This document shows, in pieces, positions 41,939 through 51,917 of a DNA stretch of 51,917 nt; the first letter of the stretch is position 1; every line of letters begins with the position of its first letter. Below the pieces are notes generated by a model. The model saw only the letters and a program-made list of their open reading frames with translations, ran no database searches and was not told the DNA's origin. The position numbers and the translations under genes were made by a program. The DNA comes from Endotrypanum monterogeii (taxonomy: Eukaryota > Euglenozoa > Kinetoplastea > Trypanosomatida > Trypanosomatidae), in NCBI GenBank assembly GCA_000333855.2, contig CM007317.1:48160-100076 (forward strand). Reading direction: 5' to 3'.

Positions 41939-43024
41939 TCACTGCGCTACCGCCGAGTCACTGCTGACGTCCCCCTGCGCTATAGCTTTTTCGCGGCGCA
42001 TCCTCTCCGCCTCCTCTTTGCGAGCGCGAAGTTGCGCATCGCGGGCATCGCGGATCTTCCGACGTGTATTAATGAGCACTGTGTCTTCCCGGTCCTCTCG
42101 GAGGTACAACGTGGCACCCTCGAGTTCAGATCCCTGGAGCTCTGTGATGCACCGAGCTGCATCCTCAGGTACAGAAAATTCTACCATGCCTCGACCACCA
42201 GAAAAGAGGCGGCAAAAGGTGATGTCGCCAGCCTGGCGAAGGTGGTCCTTCAGGGTATGCCAGGTTGTTTCGTCCGACAAACCAGATACCTGAACACGCT
42301 GCCCAACGAGTTTTTTTACACCGTCCACCTCTACTTCAACCGCAGTCAGCGTCAGCGGATCGACCCGACGCACCGGCGGCTGGAAGCTCGGCGGCGCAGC
42401 ATTCCACGCCTCTTCGTCAGCGGCAACCGGCTGCCCCCATACTCCACCACCACTGCCTCCGCCCCGACTGCCGCCGCGACCGCGGCGAAAACCACCACGC
42501 ATGCCGCGTTGCCGACCCCCAGTTGGGGCATCTCGCCATCCACCGTCACCACCCCAGCCCGACTGACCGCCGCCTCGACCACCGCCCCACCCATCGGCAG
42601 AGTTGCTTCCGCCGCCCCAACCCTCGCCAAAACCGCCGCCATTGCCCCAACCTTCGGTGCTGCCTTTTGCATCCCAACCACCCCTTCCACGCGAGCCGCG
42701 ACCGCGACCACCGGAGCTGCGACCGCCACGACCACCGTCGCTACCCCACTGAGAATGAGCTTCAGTACCGCTAGTACTTCCCCAGCCACCGCCGGCGGAA
42801 GCCGAGTCACTCGCACCTCCCCAGCCACCGCCGGCGGAAGCCGAGTCACTCGCAGCTCCCCAGCCACCGCCGGCGGAAGCCGAGCCACCAGCGCTTCCCC
42901 AGCCACCGCCGGCGGAAGCCGAGTCACCCGCACCTCCCCAGCCGCCGCCCCCTGTGCTACCCCATCCCTGCAGACACACAGAGCTCGCGCGCGTCAGCAA
43001 TAGTGCAAAATTGCGGCGCAACAT
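41939..43024 (-). CDS. RGG2: RGG2/RESC13-like mitochondrial RNA-binding protein
   Basis: A 361-residue protein with a Gly-rich N-terminal half and a C-terminal RRM, the layout of trypanosomatid RGG2 (RESC13). That protein belongs to the RNA-editing substrate-binding complex and promotes progression of uridine-insertion editing in the mitochondrion. The ATG at 43024 gives MLRRNFALLLTRASSV, a convincing mitochondrial presequence; the frame reaches further only to a GTG. Residues about 20-90 hold 13-residue repeats around GGWG and SASAG. About 90-200 is rich in GWG, RGG and GRGR. The RRM spans about 240-312 (GQRVQVSGL as RNP2, GRGMVEFSV as RNP1). A charged Arg/Glu helix follows. Motif order and presequence make the identification strong, though other glycine-rich RRM proteins exist. 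Confidence 0.87.
   Translation of the reverse strand: MLRRNFALLLTRASSVCLQGWGSTGGGGWGGAGDSASAGGGWGSAGGSASAGGGWGAASDSASAGGGWGGASDSASAGGGWGSTSGTEAHSQWGSDGGRGGRSSGGRGRGSRGRGGWDAKGSTEGWGNGGGFGEGWGGGSNSADGWGGGRGGGQSGWGGDGGWRDAPTGGRQRGMRGGFRRGRGGSRGGGSGGGVWGQPVAADEEAWNAAPPSFQPPVRRVDPLTLTAVEVEVDGVKKLVGQRVQVSGLSDETTWHTLKDHLRQAGDITFCRLFSGGRGMVEFSVPEDAARCITELQGSELEGATLYLREDREDTVLINTRRKIRDARDAQLRARKEEAERMRREKAIAQGDVSSDSAVAQ
42775..42960 (-). repeat. Coding tandem repeat, 39-base unit, in the RGG2-like gene
   Basis: About five near-identical copies of a 39-base unit encode 13 residues of the form GGWGxAxxSASAG. Copies differ by a few bases. Copy number could vary between strains. Confidence 0.85.
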
Positions 43025-46000
43025 GACCTCTATGTCCTCAGACGTAAACACGAAAGCGAGTCGCGCGTATCTACACTAAGCTGCTCCCCTTGACTGCTTT
43101 TCCAGTGTGTCCTCCAGTCCAAGTCCTTCTGATAGAAGCACAGCCCCACAGTACGGAAGCGAGTGTACTTGATGATGCAGACGCCTTCAACGATGCGTAC
43201 GTTAAATCCCGGAAGAGCGGATAATGTCCTTTACACAGAAAGGAAGGTCGGCGAGTAAGGGGGGATTCCTCTTTTGGTGTGACCTTCACGTTTATTTTTT
43301 TTCTGCTGATGCTCGGTGATTTAAAGATGATTTCTTCCCTCCACTAAACTGCTTTTTCGATATATTTCTGGTTGTGTAAATGAAACGAGGCCAATAATAA
43401 TTTAAAAAAAAAAGATATGGAAATTGGGGAAGAAGTGGACACACACACCAACACAAGTACAAAGCGCCAAGACGCTGACACAATAAGCCAACAAAAACAG
43501 GTTCATAGAGAGGCAATCGGGGTAGTTGAAGAGAAAGAATGGAGTAGAAGCATCGTTCCAGTATAAGGCTCCAACCCCGAGGGGTGTTCTGAAGAAGTCG
43601 TGGGAACACCCCGAGAGCTAGGGGCGATGCACACAACCCACGCCTCTCCCCCTTTTATGTGATGAATGTAACGGGAGAGCAAGCATCAAGCACGGATGGT
43701 GTCAGACAGAGAATTAAAATGTTGCAAACGCCGAGCAGCCATCTATTGACTAGCTCGAGACGTTATCGACTCTGTCGGGGGAAAAAAACAGAGAGGCCAC
43801 GTCCAGGGCCACCCTTCACTAAAACTCGAGTACACAGAGGCAGAATAGAGTGCGTCCTTTCTTTCACATCTGCACCCTTCCAGTCATAAAAATAAAATCA
43901 AGTTTCCCTGGCACGCTGGATGCATGCTGCCGAATTTCCCTCACACGCATTTTCGCATTAGGATTACATTTCTTCGGGTCGTCCTCCTATGACATCACCT
44001 CGTTCCTGCTCAAGTACATTCACCCCTGTGTTCCCGTCTTGGCGACAGCTAGAATGGCAAGAAAAAAAAAGATGAAACGCATGACCCGGGCCCTGTGATG
44101 GGTCTGTACATTCATATCATGCCGACTTAGCATGTGTGCAAGCACACACGCTGGCACCATGGTGCAACTTCTTCCGATATCTCGAGTGGAAACAAATCCA
44201 GCGCATGAGATACAACACTACAGACCCGCATATATGTTTTGTGCGTGTGTGCGTGCATTGACAAAGCTGCAAACCTCCTGGTTTTCCTTCCTAACTGTCC
44301 AGCGGGTAGGTACCTTGATAATTCTCGGGGATGCGGCAGGACTCGCGGAAAAGAGACGGATTGCAGAAAATAATCGAGGGAAAAAGTGGCAAAACATAAA
44401 ACACAAAGATCATGGAAAATCTTTTCTTACGAGAATAAGAAAGATGGCATCCACGAGGTTAACGGGCAGAACAAAAAAAAAAATGGCGCTATCACTGCGA
44501 GAAAAAAAAAAGGGATAGAGAAGGGAGCCCGAATTGCCCCCACCTCACCCCTCGAATTCAATCGCGTTGCCAAAGCCACAACCAACGTCGCAGCAAACAC
44601 TATCACCATAATAAAAAATACACAAATTTAGTCCACTGTAAAGGATGCACCCTACTTCCACTGGCACAGGACGAAGAAGAAGTCCGCATGAGAAAATCCA
44701 AGCAGTGAGCGATGCTGAGACACATCCCAACTTCCCCCCTCCTCTCTCCACAATGCATCGTCCACATCACCGAAATCGTTGCATCCGGCCTGAACCATGG
44801 AGAGAAAAAAAAAGAAAGAAGTACACAATGGAGCCTGTACAACGAGGGAATAACGTCCCAACCACACTCCCGCCTCCGTTTTGTTGAACGGGTACATAAA
44901 AATAATATAGAGAGAGGGGGGGGGGAAGGGAGAAGGAAGTGGCGGTGATGATGGAGCAGTGGGAAGAAAGAAGAGAGCAATCAATTAAATAATCTTCAGA
45001 GCTAACAGAGACCCCGCGAGAGTGCAAGACCGCAGTGAGAAAACAAAAAGGAAAACGCAGGTGAGCATCACCGATACACACCCGAAAAAAAAAAAATTAA
45101 GGTTTATATATATATATATATTTTTTTTTTGGGGGTCCACCTCCAGTGTGTTGACTCTGGAGCCAAACGGAGAGAAAAATACAAACTGTTATTCTTGGTG
45201 CATCACTCAGGTCCATCGCATGGTTCCAAGGGGCGATGGACTGGTGTGAAGAAAAAAAATGCTGACGACGCCCTGTCCAGAGAGCCTCGGTCTCGAAGTC
45301 CACACACCCATTGCGCACAGGTTTCCCTGCAGCCGCCCACATCATATGCGTCGCCACGCGGCGAGGCCCCGGAAACGGTGTAGGCTACCCACCAGGAGTC
45401 GCTACCGAGCAGGTCGAATGCGTTAGTGACGCTGGCATATTGCCTACTCGACAGATGACAAGGCCGTGCTAAGGGCCACACGTCTCCCTAACACCACATC
45501 CGTTTGGCACCGACCGCCAACACTAGGAGTGATGAGTTGCTCACACATTTCTGCGTTGCAGGTGCTGGGCTCTGTCATCACTAGGATATCCTCTGGCATT
45601 CAGAGGGAAGGGTGGAGGAGTCCACGGCCTAGAACACAGAGTGGATGCAGGAACCTGAGACTCCACGGTGAGACATTTCGCCATCTCAATCAGGGAACTG
45701 GAACAGAAAGGAAGTGAAGGGAGGGGGAAAATTGCGCCGATGAACAAAAAATTGACTCTTGATACTATGCAACTCTTCCCTCAACTCCCCAAACGCATTT
45801 CCCTGTCAGGTGACAGAGCAAAGGGGGTGCGCACAACCCCATCGGCAGAATGCCGGCAATATTCCATCTCTGTTTTTTTTTGCTTTTTTGTTTTCTGGGG
45901 AGCGACGGAAGAGGAGGCCGAGTGCACGTGCACTTAATCCCCACGCCACAATCTAGACAGGCAACTCGAGGGGTAGTGTGTGTGTGTGTTGGGGGGAGGG

Positions 46001-46876
46001 GAGGGGGTGCATCGAAAGGAAACGCGAGTCAGTCCAACCCAAAGAGAAGCAACGATGACGATGACCTCTTCTATAGAAGTGGTCAGGGCATCCCGAAGTT
46101 CCAACAGAGACCTGCACCTCTTCTCCAGTAAATGCCGCTCAGTGTGGACACGTGGGCACACAACTCAAGCTGTATACCTTCAAGAGTAGTGATTTCGAGC
46201 CGCAGCTCCAAAGCATCAACTGAGCAGCAGCTCTTCGCGACCTAAATTTTTTCCGCATCATCTCGTCCCCCCACGCCCCTCCCCTCATTCCCTCTCTAAA
46301 TAGTTTTTTTTTTTGTCTTTTGCGGTTCGGTTTAGTGAATTCAGGGGCCATTCACAGTCATACGAGGCGGAACACAGCGGCATGTACACTAGACAGAGGT
46401 CCTTGTGCATAAACACGAGCTCTAGAGCCGACAAGACGTTGGTAAGTGTTGCACGAGGTGACAACCGACGTAGGCGAGGAAAGGGAAAGAGAGAGACGAG
46501 GAGTGCACACACCAAGCAAGAAGAAGAGAGAGGAGGCAAACAAACAGCACAGACATCATGCGTTGTCGTGAGAATGAGCTCGCTGGGGTACGAGAATGGC
46601 CTTTATTTCCGCTTCTTGCTTCAGGTTAGCCCGCTCAGCTTCATCACGTGCAAATTGATTCGCCCGACACCCTCATTCCCTTCTTTCGACCCCCCCCCTC
46701 CCCTCCCCCCACCCACCCACGCATGCATGCATAATCAACTTCACTGGGTGGTTGCAACTTGAACGATGTTGTTTCGCCGACTCTACAGATATCGGTCAGC
46801 CTGCACAGCCCTCCTCCGTCTGTATTCAAAGAAGTGGACATGTCTTTCTCGACTATAGACATCGTCCCCCTCTCCC
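43025..46876. other. 3.9-kb intergenic region without credible genes
   Basis: Lies between the Mpv17-like and RGG2-like genes. It contains an AT repeat near 45105-45121, many A- and G-runs, a G-run at about 44918-44935 and 45989-46006, and a GC-rich island near 45260-45500 of unknown nature. A GC-rich 72-codon frame at 43071-43289 begins with GTG and lacks an ATG. No gene can be supported. Confidence 0.55.
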
Positions 46877-47950
46877 TCAAAGTGTACGAAGGCGTTGCTT
46901 TCTCCGAATGTCTTCGCCGTCCAGCTTCCTCCAGCGATGCAGCATATGAGACATGATACCGCTCCAGAGCACCTGCAAACCAGAAGAGTATGCAAGGCGG
47001 AAGTGGCTGGGGATGTAGTAGAACATTGGGAGCCAGTTGAGCGACCAGAAGAAAAAAGCGTACTTCATGATGTCAGGGAAGTCATACATTAGCTTCCGCT
47101 TCACATCCATGGTAACACATGTGAGGTACTCGTGGAAGTTAAAGTCATGATTGTTGACGATGCGATAGTGGTAGCCCATCTTGTAAATTGTGGTTTCATT
47201 CAACTCCCCCATCAAACTGCGCAAAGGACGGAAAACGAACTCGAAGCGTCCAGAGCCCCTCTGTGCATCGTCTACCCCGGCGTCGTCATCGCCGGCAACC
47301 ACCACGTGTTCGCCCGATTTGGAAACCGAATCCATCGGAATGTCCATCACGCGTCGGCGACCATCACGACCGTCACGATAAATAAAGAAGTGATCCATGG
47401 AGGTGACGTATGTGAGGTAAAAAGGAGTGGTCAACTGCGCCGCAATGTAGCTGAGAAAGCCCTTACCAAGTGCACTACGTTTTGTGATCGACACCGGATC
47501 GATAAGGCGATCTAGATGGCGGTAGACCCACAGAAAATACGGCACTCCGAAGAGAAGAGTAAAACTGCAGAAGATGATGCTCCGACGCAAGTCGAGAAGA
47601 ATTGTGGTGTTCGTTGTGGTGTTGCTCAAAGTTGATGAGGACGGCAGCGCTGCATTTCCCTCCCCAGTATCCCCGCAAGACGACTCCGCCGCGTCACGGC
47701 TTGCTTTATACGCGCGCCATCGTTGACGCGCACATAGATACGGAGACTGAACGGTTATGAGAAACGGTGTATTTCGGCTCTCATCAGGCAGCCACTCACG
47801 CGTCAGAGGCGGTCTCGACTGCGACCATGGTTCGTAGATAGTCTGGCATACAACATCCCCGAAAAAGCCGACAGTTGTGCTGAGCGCCATGTTTGCTCGA
47901 AGTGGATACTCCTTCAGGTAGTAAGAAAAGGAGCGGAATATAAACTTCAT
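46877..47950 (-). CDS. Mpv17/PMP22 family membrane protein
   Basis: A 357-residue protein of the Mpv17/PMP22 family, small multi-pass proteins of the mitochondrial inner or peroxisomal (glycosomal) membrane, some of which form channels. The start is the ATG at 47950. The N-terminus YYLKEYPLRANMALSTTVGF matches the usual LxxyPlxtn..t.g start, followed by GDVVCQTIYE. The central helices are DLRRSIIFCSFTLLFGVPYF (near 122) and GFLSYIAAQLTTPFYLTYV. The signature at the C-terminal end reads WSLNWLPMFYYIPSHFRLAY and LQVLWSGIMSH. The protein is longer than typical members (about 180-250) because of two polar insertions, near 50-115 and an acidic one near 210-235. The substrate is unknown. Confidence 0.92.
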   Translation of the reverse strand: MKFIFRSFSYYLKEYPLRANMALSTTVGFFGDVVCQTIYEPWSQSRPPLTREWLPDESRNTPFLITVQSPYLCARQRWRAYKASRDAAESSCGDTGEGNAALPSSSTLSNTTTNTTILLDLRRSIIFCSFTLLFGVPYFLWVYRHLDRLIDPVSITKRSALGKGFLSYIAAQLTTPFYLTYVTSMDHFFIYRDGRDGRRRVMDIPMDSVSKSGEHVVVAGDDDAGVDDAQRGSGRFEFVFRPLRSLMGELNETTIYKMGYHYRIVNNHDFNFHEYLTCVTMDVKRKLMYDFPDIMKYAFFFWSLNWLPMFYYIPSHFRLAYSSGLQVLWSGIMSHMLHRWRKLDGEDIRRKQRLRTL

Positions 47951-47956
47951 TGTGCC

Positions 47957-47958
47957 CT
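47957..47958 (-). promoter_or_regulatory. Candidate spliced-leader acceptor AG for the Mpv17-like gene
   Basis: On the sense strand a CA then TA repeat leads to CAACTCATCTAG ending here, seven bases before the ATG at 47950. The microsatellite stands where a pyrimidine tract would normally be. Confidence 0.4.
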
Positions 47959-47979
47959 AGATGAGTTGCAGCGGAATTG

Positions 47980-48016
<37 letters not shown>

Positions 48017-48018
48017 AT
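47980..48018. repeat. Compound AT/GT microsatellite upstream of the Mpv17-like gene
   Basis: An AT repeat followed by GT units, beginning 30 bases upstream of the start codon on the sense strand. Confidence 0.9.
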
Positions 48019-49279
48019 GTGAATGTGAGAGTACAAGAAGTTGCGCGGCTTGGATGTGGGAAATAAGATTCGCAAAAGATGTCGGGAACACACCAATACA
48101 GAAAACAGCCGATGAAATACGGCAATCGCGTGTGCACGGTGCAGGCGAGACTGCAAATGAGATACAGTTCGGGTGCGCTACTGTACAAGAAAAAATAACG
48201 AAACGAAAGTGATAAGCTGGTGGCAATAGTGATAACGGCGGCAGAGCCACCACGCAGGGAAAAAAAGCTGATGCTTCTCCAGTAACGGAAACAGTCGAGC
48301 ACACAAGCTCCTGGTGTGAGTCAGCGTACAAGTTTTATTTCAGTGCACGAAAACAGGGGCACGTAAAGCAGAGTGAAGCTGTCTCTCACTTCTTAAATAC
48401 ACATGTAACTGGCGAGTATAATCGCTTTTGTGTGTGTGTTTGTGTATGTAAGTGTATGTGTGCGTGAATATGCATCAATAAAACGTGGAAGGGTAAGGAG
48501 AAAGAGAATGCAGGGGGCCACATGCATGAAAGCGACTAAGTGGGGTTGGAGAAGCAGAGCCGACCGGAGATCCTCCATGTTCTCACTAGTGAAGTTCAGG
48601 GATACAAAAGAGGAAGTGAGCGAACGCACCTCTTCGAAAGACAAACACATCTTTTACGGTGTATCGCACCATCAACTAGCGCTACCTGTACTCAACTCCA
48701 CATCTTCAGCCTCTGTCCCTCCCCCCTCCTCCTCGTGTTCAACTCGACCAAAGCTCTCGAAATCCCTGCGAGTCACAAAATAAAAATTCCGATGCGACAA
48801 AATCGATTGAGAGAAAAAAGCGAGAGAGGGAAGCAGGGGGAAGGAGGGAGGTCAAAGGGGCTAACAGAACGTGAGGTATTACCCCACCTTCTTATATGCC
48901 TCAGTTCCTTTCTTAGTTGGAGGATCCACCCTTTTTTTTTTTCGAGCACGCGTGGGCGCCACACACGAGGGGAAGAAATGAAATCATCTCTTCCCACAGC
49001 ACACGCGCTGGGAAAGGAAGGGAAGATGAGACGGCACCCGGCGTCAAGATCTCCTCCCATGCAGTTCTCAGCATACAACTCTCGTTCAGGTTATATCCGA
49101 TGCGCTTTCTGAGCATTGTATTCGCTGCGCATTGGTGCCTTACACCCCTTGGCACGCAAACAGATCCATCAACCACGCCGCCGAGCTCGGGGCCTGACCA
49201 CCGTTTGTGCACCACCCCTACCCTACTCTGTCTAATTAATTATTATTGAGCAATACCACGCAGACGCGTGCGTCCCTCA

Positions 49280-50923
49280 TCATGAGGGAAGCCATGCAGG
49301 GGTCCAAAGACGCAGTCGACTGTCATCTCCACCGGTAACGATACAATTGGCCCATGGACTGGCCGCAAGCCCACGTTGAATAAAGCTTGGCTGCGTTGTC
49401 ACAGTGGAAGCCAGCTCGCCGGTATAGACGCAGTAGCTATGCACAGCAAGAAGGGTAGAGTCATGACAGTGCACGTGACTTTCATTGGCGGAGAATACGG
49501 CCCTTATGCTGCGATGATCACATTTCGTCGGCTCACCGAAAGAAGTCACCTCTGGGCTCTGGTAGTTCCTCGATGTAGCATGCAGCCGCCGCAAGTCCCA
49601 CAACCGTGCTGTCGAGTCCATACCTGCCGTCAGCACAACGTTGCCGGTTCGGCTGTAGGCGACACTCGTAACCGGGACACCTGAGTGCGCGTTCTCAGCG
49701 CGGTAGATGACCCGCCCACTCACGCCGTCGTACAGCATCCAGGTACCATCGAGGCTTGTACTCACCATCGTTCGCCCGTCAGGTGCGAAGCACACAGACG
49801 AAAGCACCGCGCTGTGCTGCGCCCCACGGTCGGTCGGTCGGTACGAGGTAGCGGCAGTGCTGCTTTCCCCACTCTCCCACTGTGACCCTGAGTGGGCCAT
49901 CGATGATGCGTAGGTTCCAGGGGGGGTGAGGACCTTCTCTGTGCGTACGTTTATCAGCCTAGGCAAATGGTGATTTGCTGCAACAGCGACGTATTCACCG
50001 GAAGGGTGAAATGAGGCATCGCGAATAGGAACACTGTCGTGAATCTTCAGTACTACCTTCGAGTCCGGATATGTGTAGTTGTGCAGATACACATCACCGT
50101 CGCGCCCGCCAGAAAGGACGACTGGGTTGGTCGGGTGAAAGCGCATAACCTCCACTGACTGCGAGTGCACGTGAAAGCGGCGTACCATCGCCAGTTCTGT
50201 TACCTCATTTGCATTTCGAGTCGCAGAGCCTTTCGGGGCTGTCTCACCGTTGCCAAAGCCCCCAGCATCGCGATTTGCATCGAGCGCCCTCGCGCGGTTT
50301 GCAGCACGCGCCTCGTCAAGTGCGCTCAAATCCTCAATTGTCTCCAGCGAGAAAATGGACGCAAGTCCGTTTGTGCCAGCGCAGGAAACATATGCACCAT
50401 CCACGGAAAACGAAATATCTCTAACAACGCCACCAAGTGAAGCCGACATGAAGCGCTCTCGCATGCGCAGGCATCGACGTCCCACTGACCACCGACTAGA
50501 GAGAGAGAGCGGCATGTATAACTTCGATGCGCTGAGAAAACGTTCCACCACTTGTGTGGAGTGGAACTCCTCCTCAGCTCTCCGCTCCATCTCATCCACA
50601 CTCAGGCCAGCTGCTACTACACGTGCAAGGCGGTCGCCCTCATCCTCTACGTTGCCTACAACAACCCCGGTGGCGTCACAGACGGCCGAAGCAGCGGCTA
50701 GATATCCGTCGTGGTGAAGTTGACGCACCACCATTTGATAGATCTCACGAGAAAGCGGATCCACCAAAACACCCTGGCGCGGCCGCTTGCGATGAGGCTG
50801 TGAACCACCCGCCATCACCTCCGTGTGTGGACGGCCAGTGGCTGTGGCGGGTGGTGGTGCTGCCTCCCCCCGACTACCAGTGAATCGTGTAGCCGCTACA
50901 CGAAGATCCGATGGAGCAGACAT
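49280..50923 (-). CDS. CstF-50-like WD40 protein (cleavage stimulation factor subunit)
   Basis: A 547-residue protein resembling CstF-50 (CSTF1), a WD40 subunit of the complex that binds downstream elements during mRNA cleavage and polyadenylation. The ATG at 50923 follows a GTG that extends the frame by two codons only. An N-terminal basic Pro-rich segment (1-50) precedes LSREIYQMVVRQLHHDGYLA (57-76), which matches the CstF-50 dimerisation helices. WD repeats follow from about 165 to the end; clear ones are MRFHPTNPVVLSGGRDGDVY, ASFHPSGEYVAVAANHHLPR, VCFAPDGRTMVSTSLDGTWM and AYSRTGNVVLTAGMDSTARL. The HPSGEYVAVA repeat is especially like CSTF1. Polyadenylation in trypanosomatids is coupled to downstream trans-splicing, so it probably acts in the nucleus in both. 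Other WD40 proteins remain possible. Confidence 0.87.
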   Translation of the reverse strand: MSAPSDLRVAATRFTGSRGEAAPPPATATGRPHTEVMAGGSQPHRKRPRQGVLVDPLSREIYQMVVRQLHHDGYLAAASAVCDATGVVVGNVEDEGDRLARVVAAGLSVDEMERRAEEEFHSTQVVERFLSASKLYMPLSLSSRWSVGRRCLRMRERFMSASLGGVVRDISFSVDGAYVSCAGTNGLASIFSLETIEDLSALDEARAANRARALDANRDAGGFGNGETAPKGSATRNANEVTELAMVRRFHVHSQSVEVMRFHPTNPVVLSGGRDGDVYLHNYTYPDSKVVLKIHDSVPIRDASFHPSGEYVAVAANHHLPRLINVRTEKVLTPPGTYASSMAHSGSQWESGESSTAATSYRPTDRGAQHSAVLSSVCFAPDGRTMVSTSLDGTWMLYDGVSGRVIYRAENAHSGVPVTSVAYSRTGNVVLTAGMDSTARLWDLRRLHATSRNYQSPEVTSFGEPTKCDHRSIRAVFSANESHVHCHDSTLLAVHSYCVYTGELASTVTTQPSFIQRGLAASPWANCIVTGGDDSRLRLWTPAWLPS

Positions 50924-50938
50924 CGCCACCGTTCACTG

Positions 50939-50940
50939 CT
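50939..50940 (-). promoter_or_regulatory. Candidate spliced-leader acceptor AG for the CstF-50-like gene
   Basis: The sense strand reads CTCCTCTCACATTTTATC and then CTACGATCCTGCGCAG, with the AG here, about 15 bases before the ATG at 50923. It fits the chosen start. Confidence 0.45.
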
Positions 50941-51189
50941 GCGCAGGATCGTAGATAAAATGTGAGAGGAGACTTCTATCACTCACGAAAAGCGTCCAAC
51001 ACAGTAGCTCTCCACGGCGATGTGGGATGAACTACTCACAAAGCACCGTCGCCTTTTTTTTCTTCAGTGCTTCACCTCGCTCACGTCTCTCGTTGTCCGT
51101 GCTCTCTATCCTCCTTCCCTACGAAGGACCCAAGCGTCGAAACCCTAGGATGAGTGTCTGTGAATCTTTTATAAAAACATATATGAACA

Positions 51190-51191
<2 letters not shown>

Positions 51192-51221
<30 letters not shown>
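51192..51221. repeat. AT microsatellite
   Basis: An uninterrupted AT repeat about 270 bases upstream of the CstF-50-like start codon. Confidence 0.9.
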
Positions 51222-51224
<3 letters not shown>

Positions 51225-51688
51225 TCGAAAAAACAATATGTCTGTGAGAGTGACCTCGAACACTTTCTTTTGACTGAGAAAACGAGTAACCGACGATACC
51301 TCTGCGTCCGTGAAGAGAGCATCAGACACCGCACGTCCACCCAACGTACATCCATCCACCACACGACGCACAGACGATTAGACAGAAAACAAAAAAAAGG
51401 GAAAGAGAAAGAGAAAGGAACATTGACCGGTAACTATTCCATGGATGCTCGCATAGGCAAACAACCAAGGTGGGAAAAAAAAAGAAAAACATCGACGAGA
51501 CATCTGCAGAAAGTAAATATTTTCCGCGTGGACTGCACCTAGCGTGATCGTGAAAACACCGCACAACAGTGGCGGTAATCAAACAATGCACGCATCAGCT
51601 GGTGTTCTTAGAAGTTACACAGTCGCTCACAGACCACAAAGGCTCGGTAAATGTGCAAACAATAACTCATCCAGTCATCACAGCGTGC

Positions 51689-51689
<1 letters not shown>

Positions 51690-51722
<33 letters not shown>
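51690..51722. repeat. Compound CA/GA microsatellite
   Basis: CA units followed directly by GA units near the window end. Confidence 0.88.
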
Positions 51723-51917
51723 AAAGAGTCAACAAAGAGGAGCAGCTGCTGCACCAAAGGCCCATCGCGCTTCCAGCCAGCGGCGCGCACGGCAGTCGAC
51801 ACACACCTCAGAGTCGACACTAGGCACACGCACAAGAGTCAACGACCATCAGCTGGTAGTGCATGTTATCCTTGTATCCGCACAGCGCGCAGCGGTCCAC
51901 CGCCACGCGCACGTCAG

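Larger units (their letters stand above)
47951..49279. other. 1.3-kb intergenic region
   Basis: Contains the AT/GT repeat at 47980-48018 and another TG-rich patch near 48430-48455. The sense strand is pyrimidine-rich. No gene or RNA gene is seen. Confidence 0.55.
50924..51917. other. Upstream flank of the CstF-50-like gene, repeats only
   Basis: Contains an AT repeat at 51192-51221 and a CA then GA repeat at 51690-51722. The frames here translate repeats or are compositionally biased. The window ends without another gene. Confidence 0.6.

Noticed and set aside
42032..43003. 323-codon plus-strand frame over the RGG2-like gene
   Set aside because: It is the reverse reading of a GC-rich Gly repeat; the minus frame has a presequence and an RRM.
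43071..43289. GC-rich 72-codon frame upstream of the RGG2-like gene
   Set aside because: It begins with GTG and has no ATG near the start, and no family was recognised.
1..51917. Strand-switch region, tRNA cluster or CRISPR-like array
   Set aside because: All supported genes are on one strand and repeats are simple microsatellites or dispersed elements, not spacer-repeat arrays.

Overview
The window looks like nuclear DNA of a trypanosomatid, most likely Leishmania or a close relative in the Leishmaniinae. Every convincing gene lies on the minus strand, as in one polycistronic transcription unit. None has a recognisable intron or its own promoter. Pyrimidine-rich tracts followed by AG lie just upstream of many start codons on the sense strand, as expected for spliced-leader trans-splicing. 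Intergenic DNA is full of dinucleotide and trinucleotide repeats. A GC-rich dispersed element resembling the SIDER retroposons of Leishmania occurs twice. Thiol-dependent reductase TDR1 and an RGG2-type RNA-editing factor are typical of these parasites. The species cannot be fixed from the sequence alone.

In transcription order (high to low coordinate) the main genes are: a CstF-50-like WD40 protein (50923-49280); an Mpv17/PMP22 membrane protein (47950-46877); an RGG2/RESC13-like mitochondrial RNA-binding protein (43024-41939); two possible small genes, one carrying a truncated cyclin-like box (41228-40905) and one a hydrophobic 82-residue protein (40853-40605); a degenerate PP2C-like protein (40220-39204); TDR1 (38477-37128); an ADAT1/ADAR-type adenosine deaminase (34212-32410); a protein with a C-H-C-C putative zinc motif (30339-28921); a DHHC palmitoyltransferase (21129-19411); a small, possibly mitochondrial protein of unknown function (17653-17042); a possible 72-residue membrane protein (16420-16202); a multi-pass membrane protein whose C-terminal half looks like an inactive class III nucleotide cyclase (14880-12094); a large cytosolic carboxypeptidase of the tubulin-processing type (8043-2992); and an N-terminally anchored unknown protein (1807-155).

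Gene density is low for this group. Long gene-free stretches lie at 21130-28920, 8044-12093, 43025-46876 and 34213-37127. They contain purine-rich plus-strand DNA (pyrimidine-rich in the transcript), microsatellites, runs of G able to form quadruplexes, and the two SIDER-like copies. I found no tRNA, rRNA, CRISPR or plus-strand gene that I could support.

The genes do not form an operon in the bacterial sense. Several act on RNA (CstF-50, RGG2, the deaminase), which fits an organism that regulates after transcription. The most interesting observations are two probable pseudoenzymes (cyclase-like and PP2C-like), the truncated cyclin box, a nearly 8-kb gene-free stretch inside a transcription unit, and the recurrent microsatellites just upstream of start codons.
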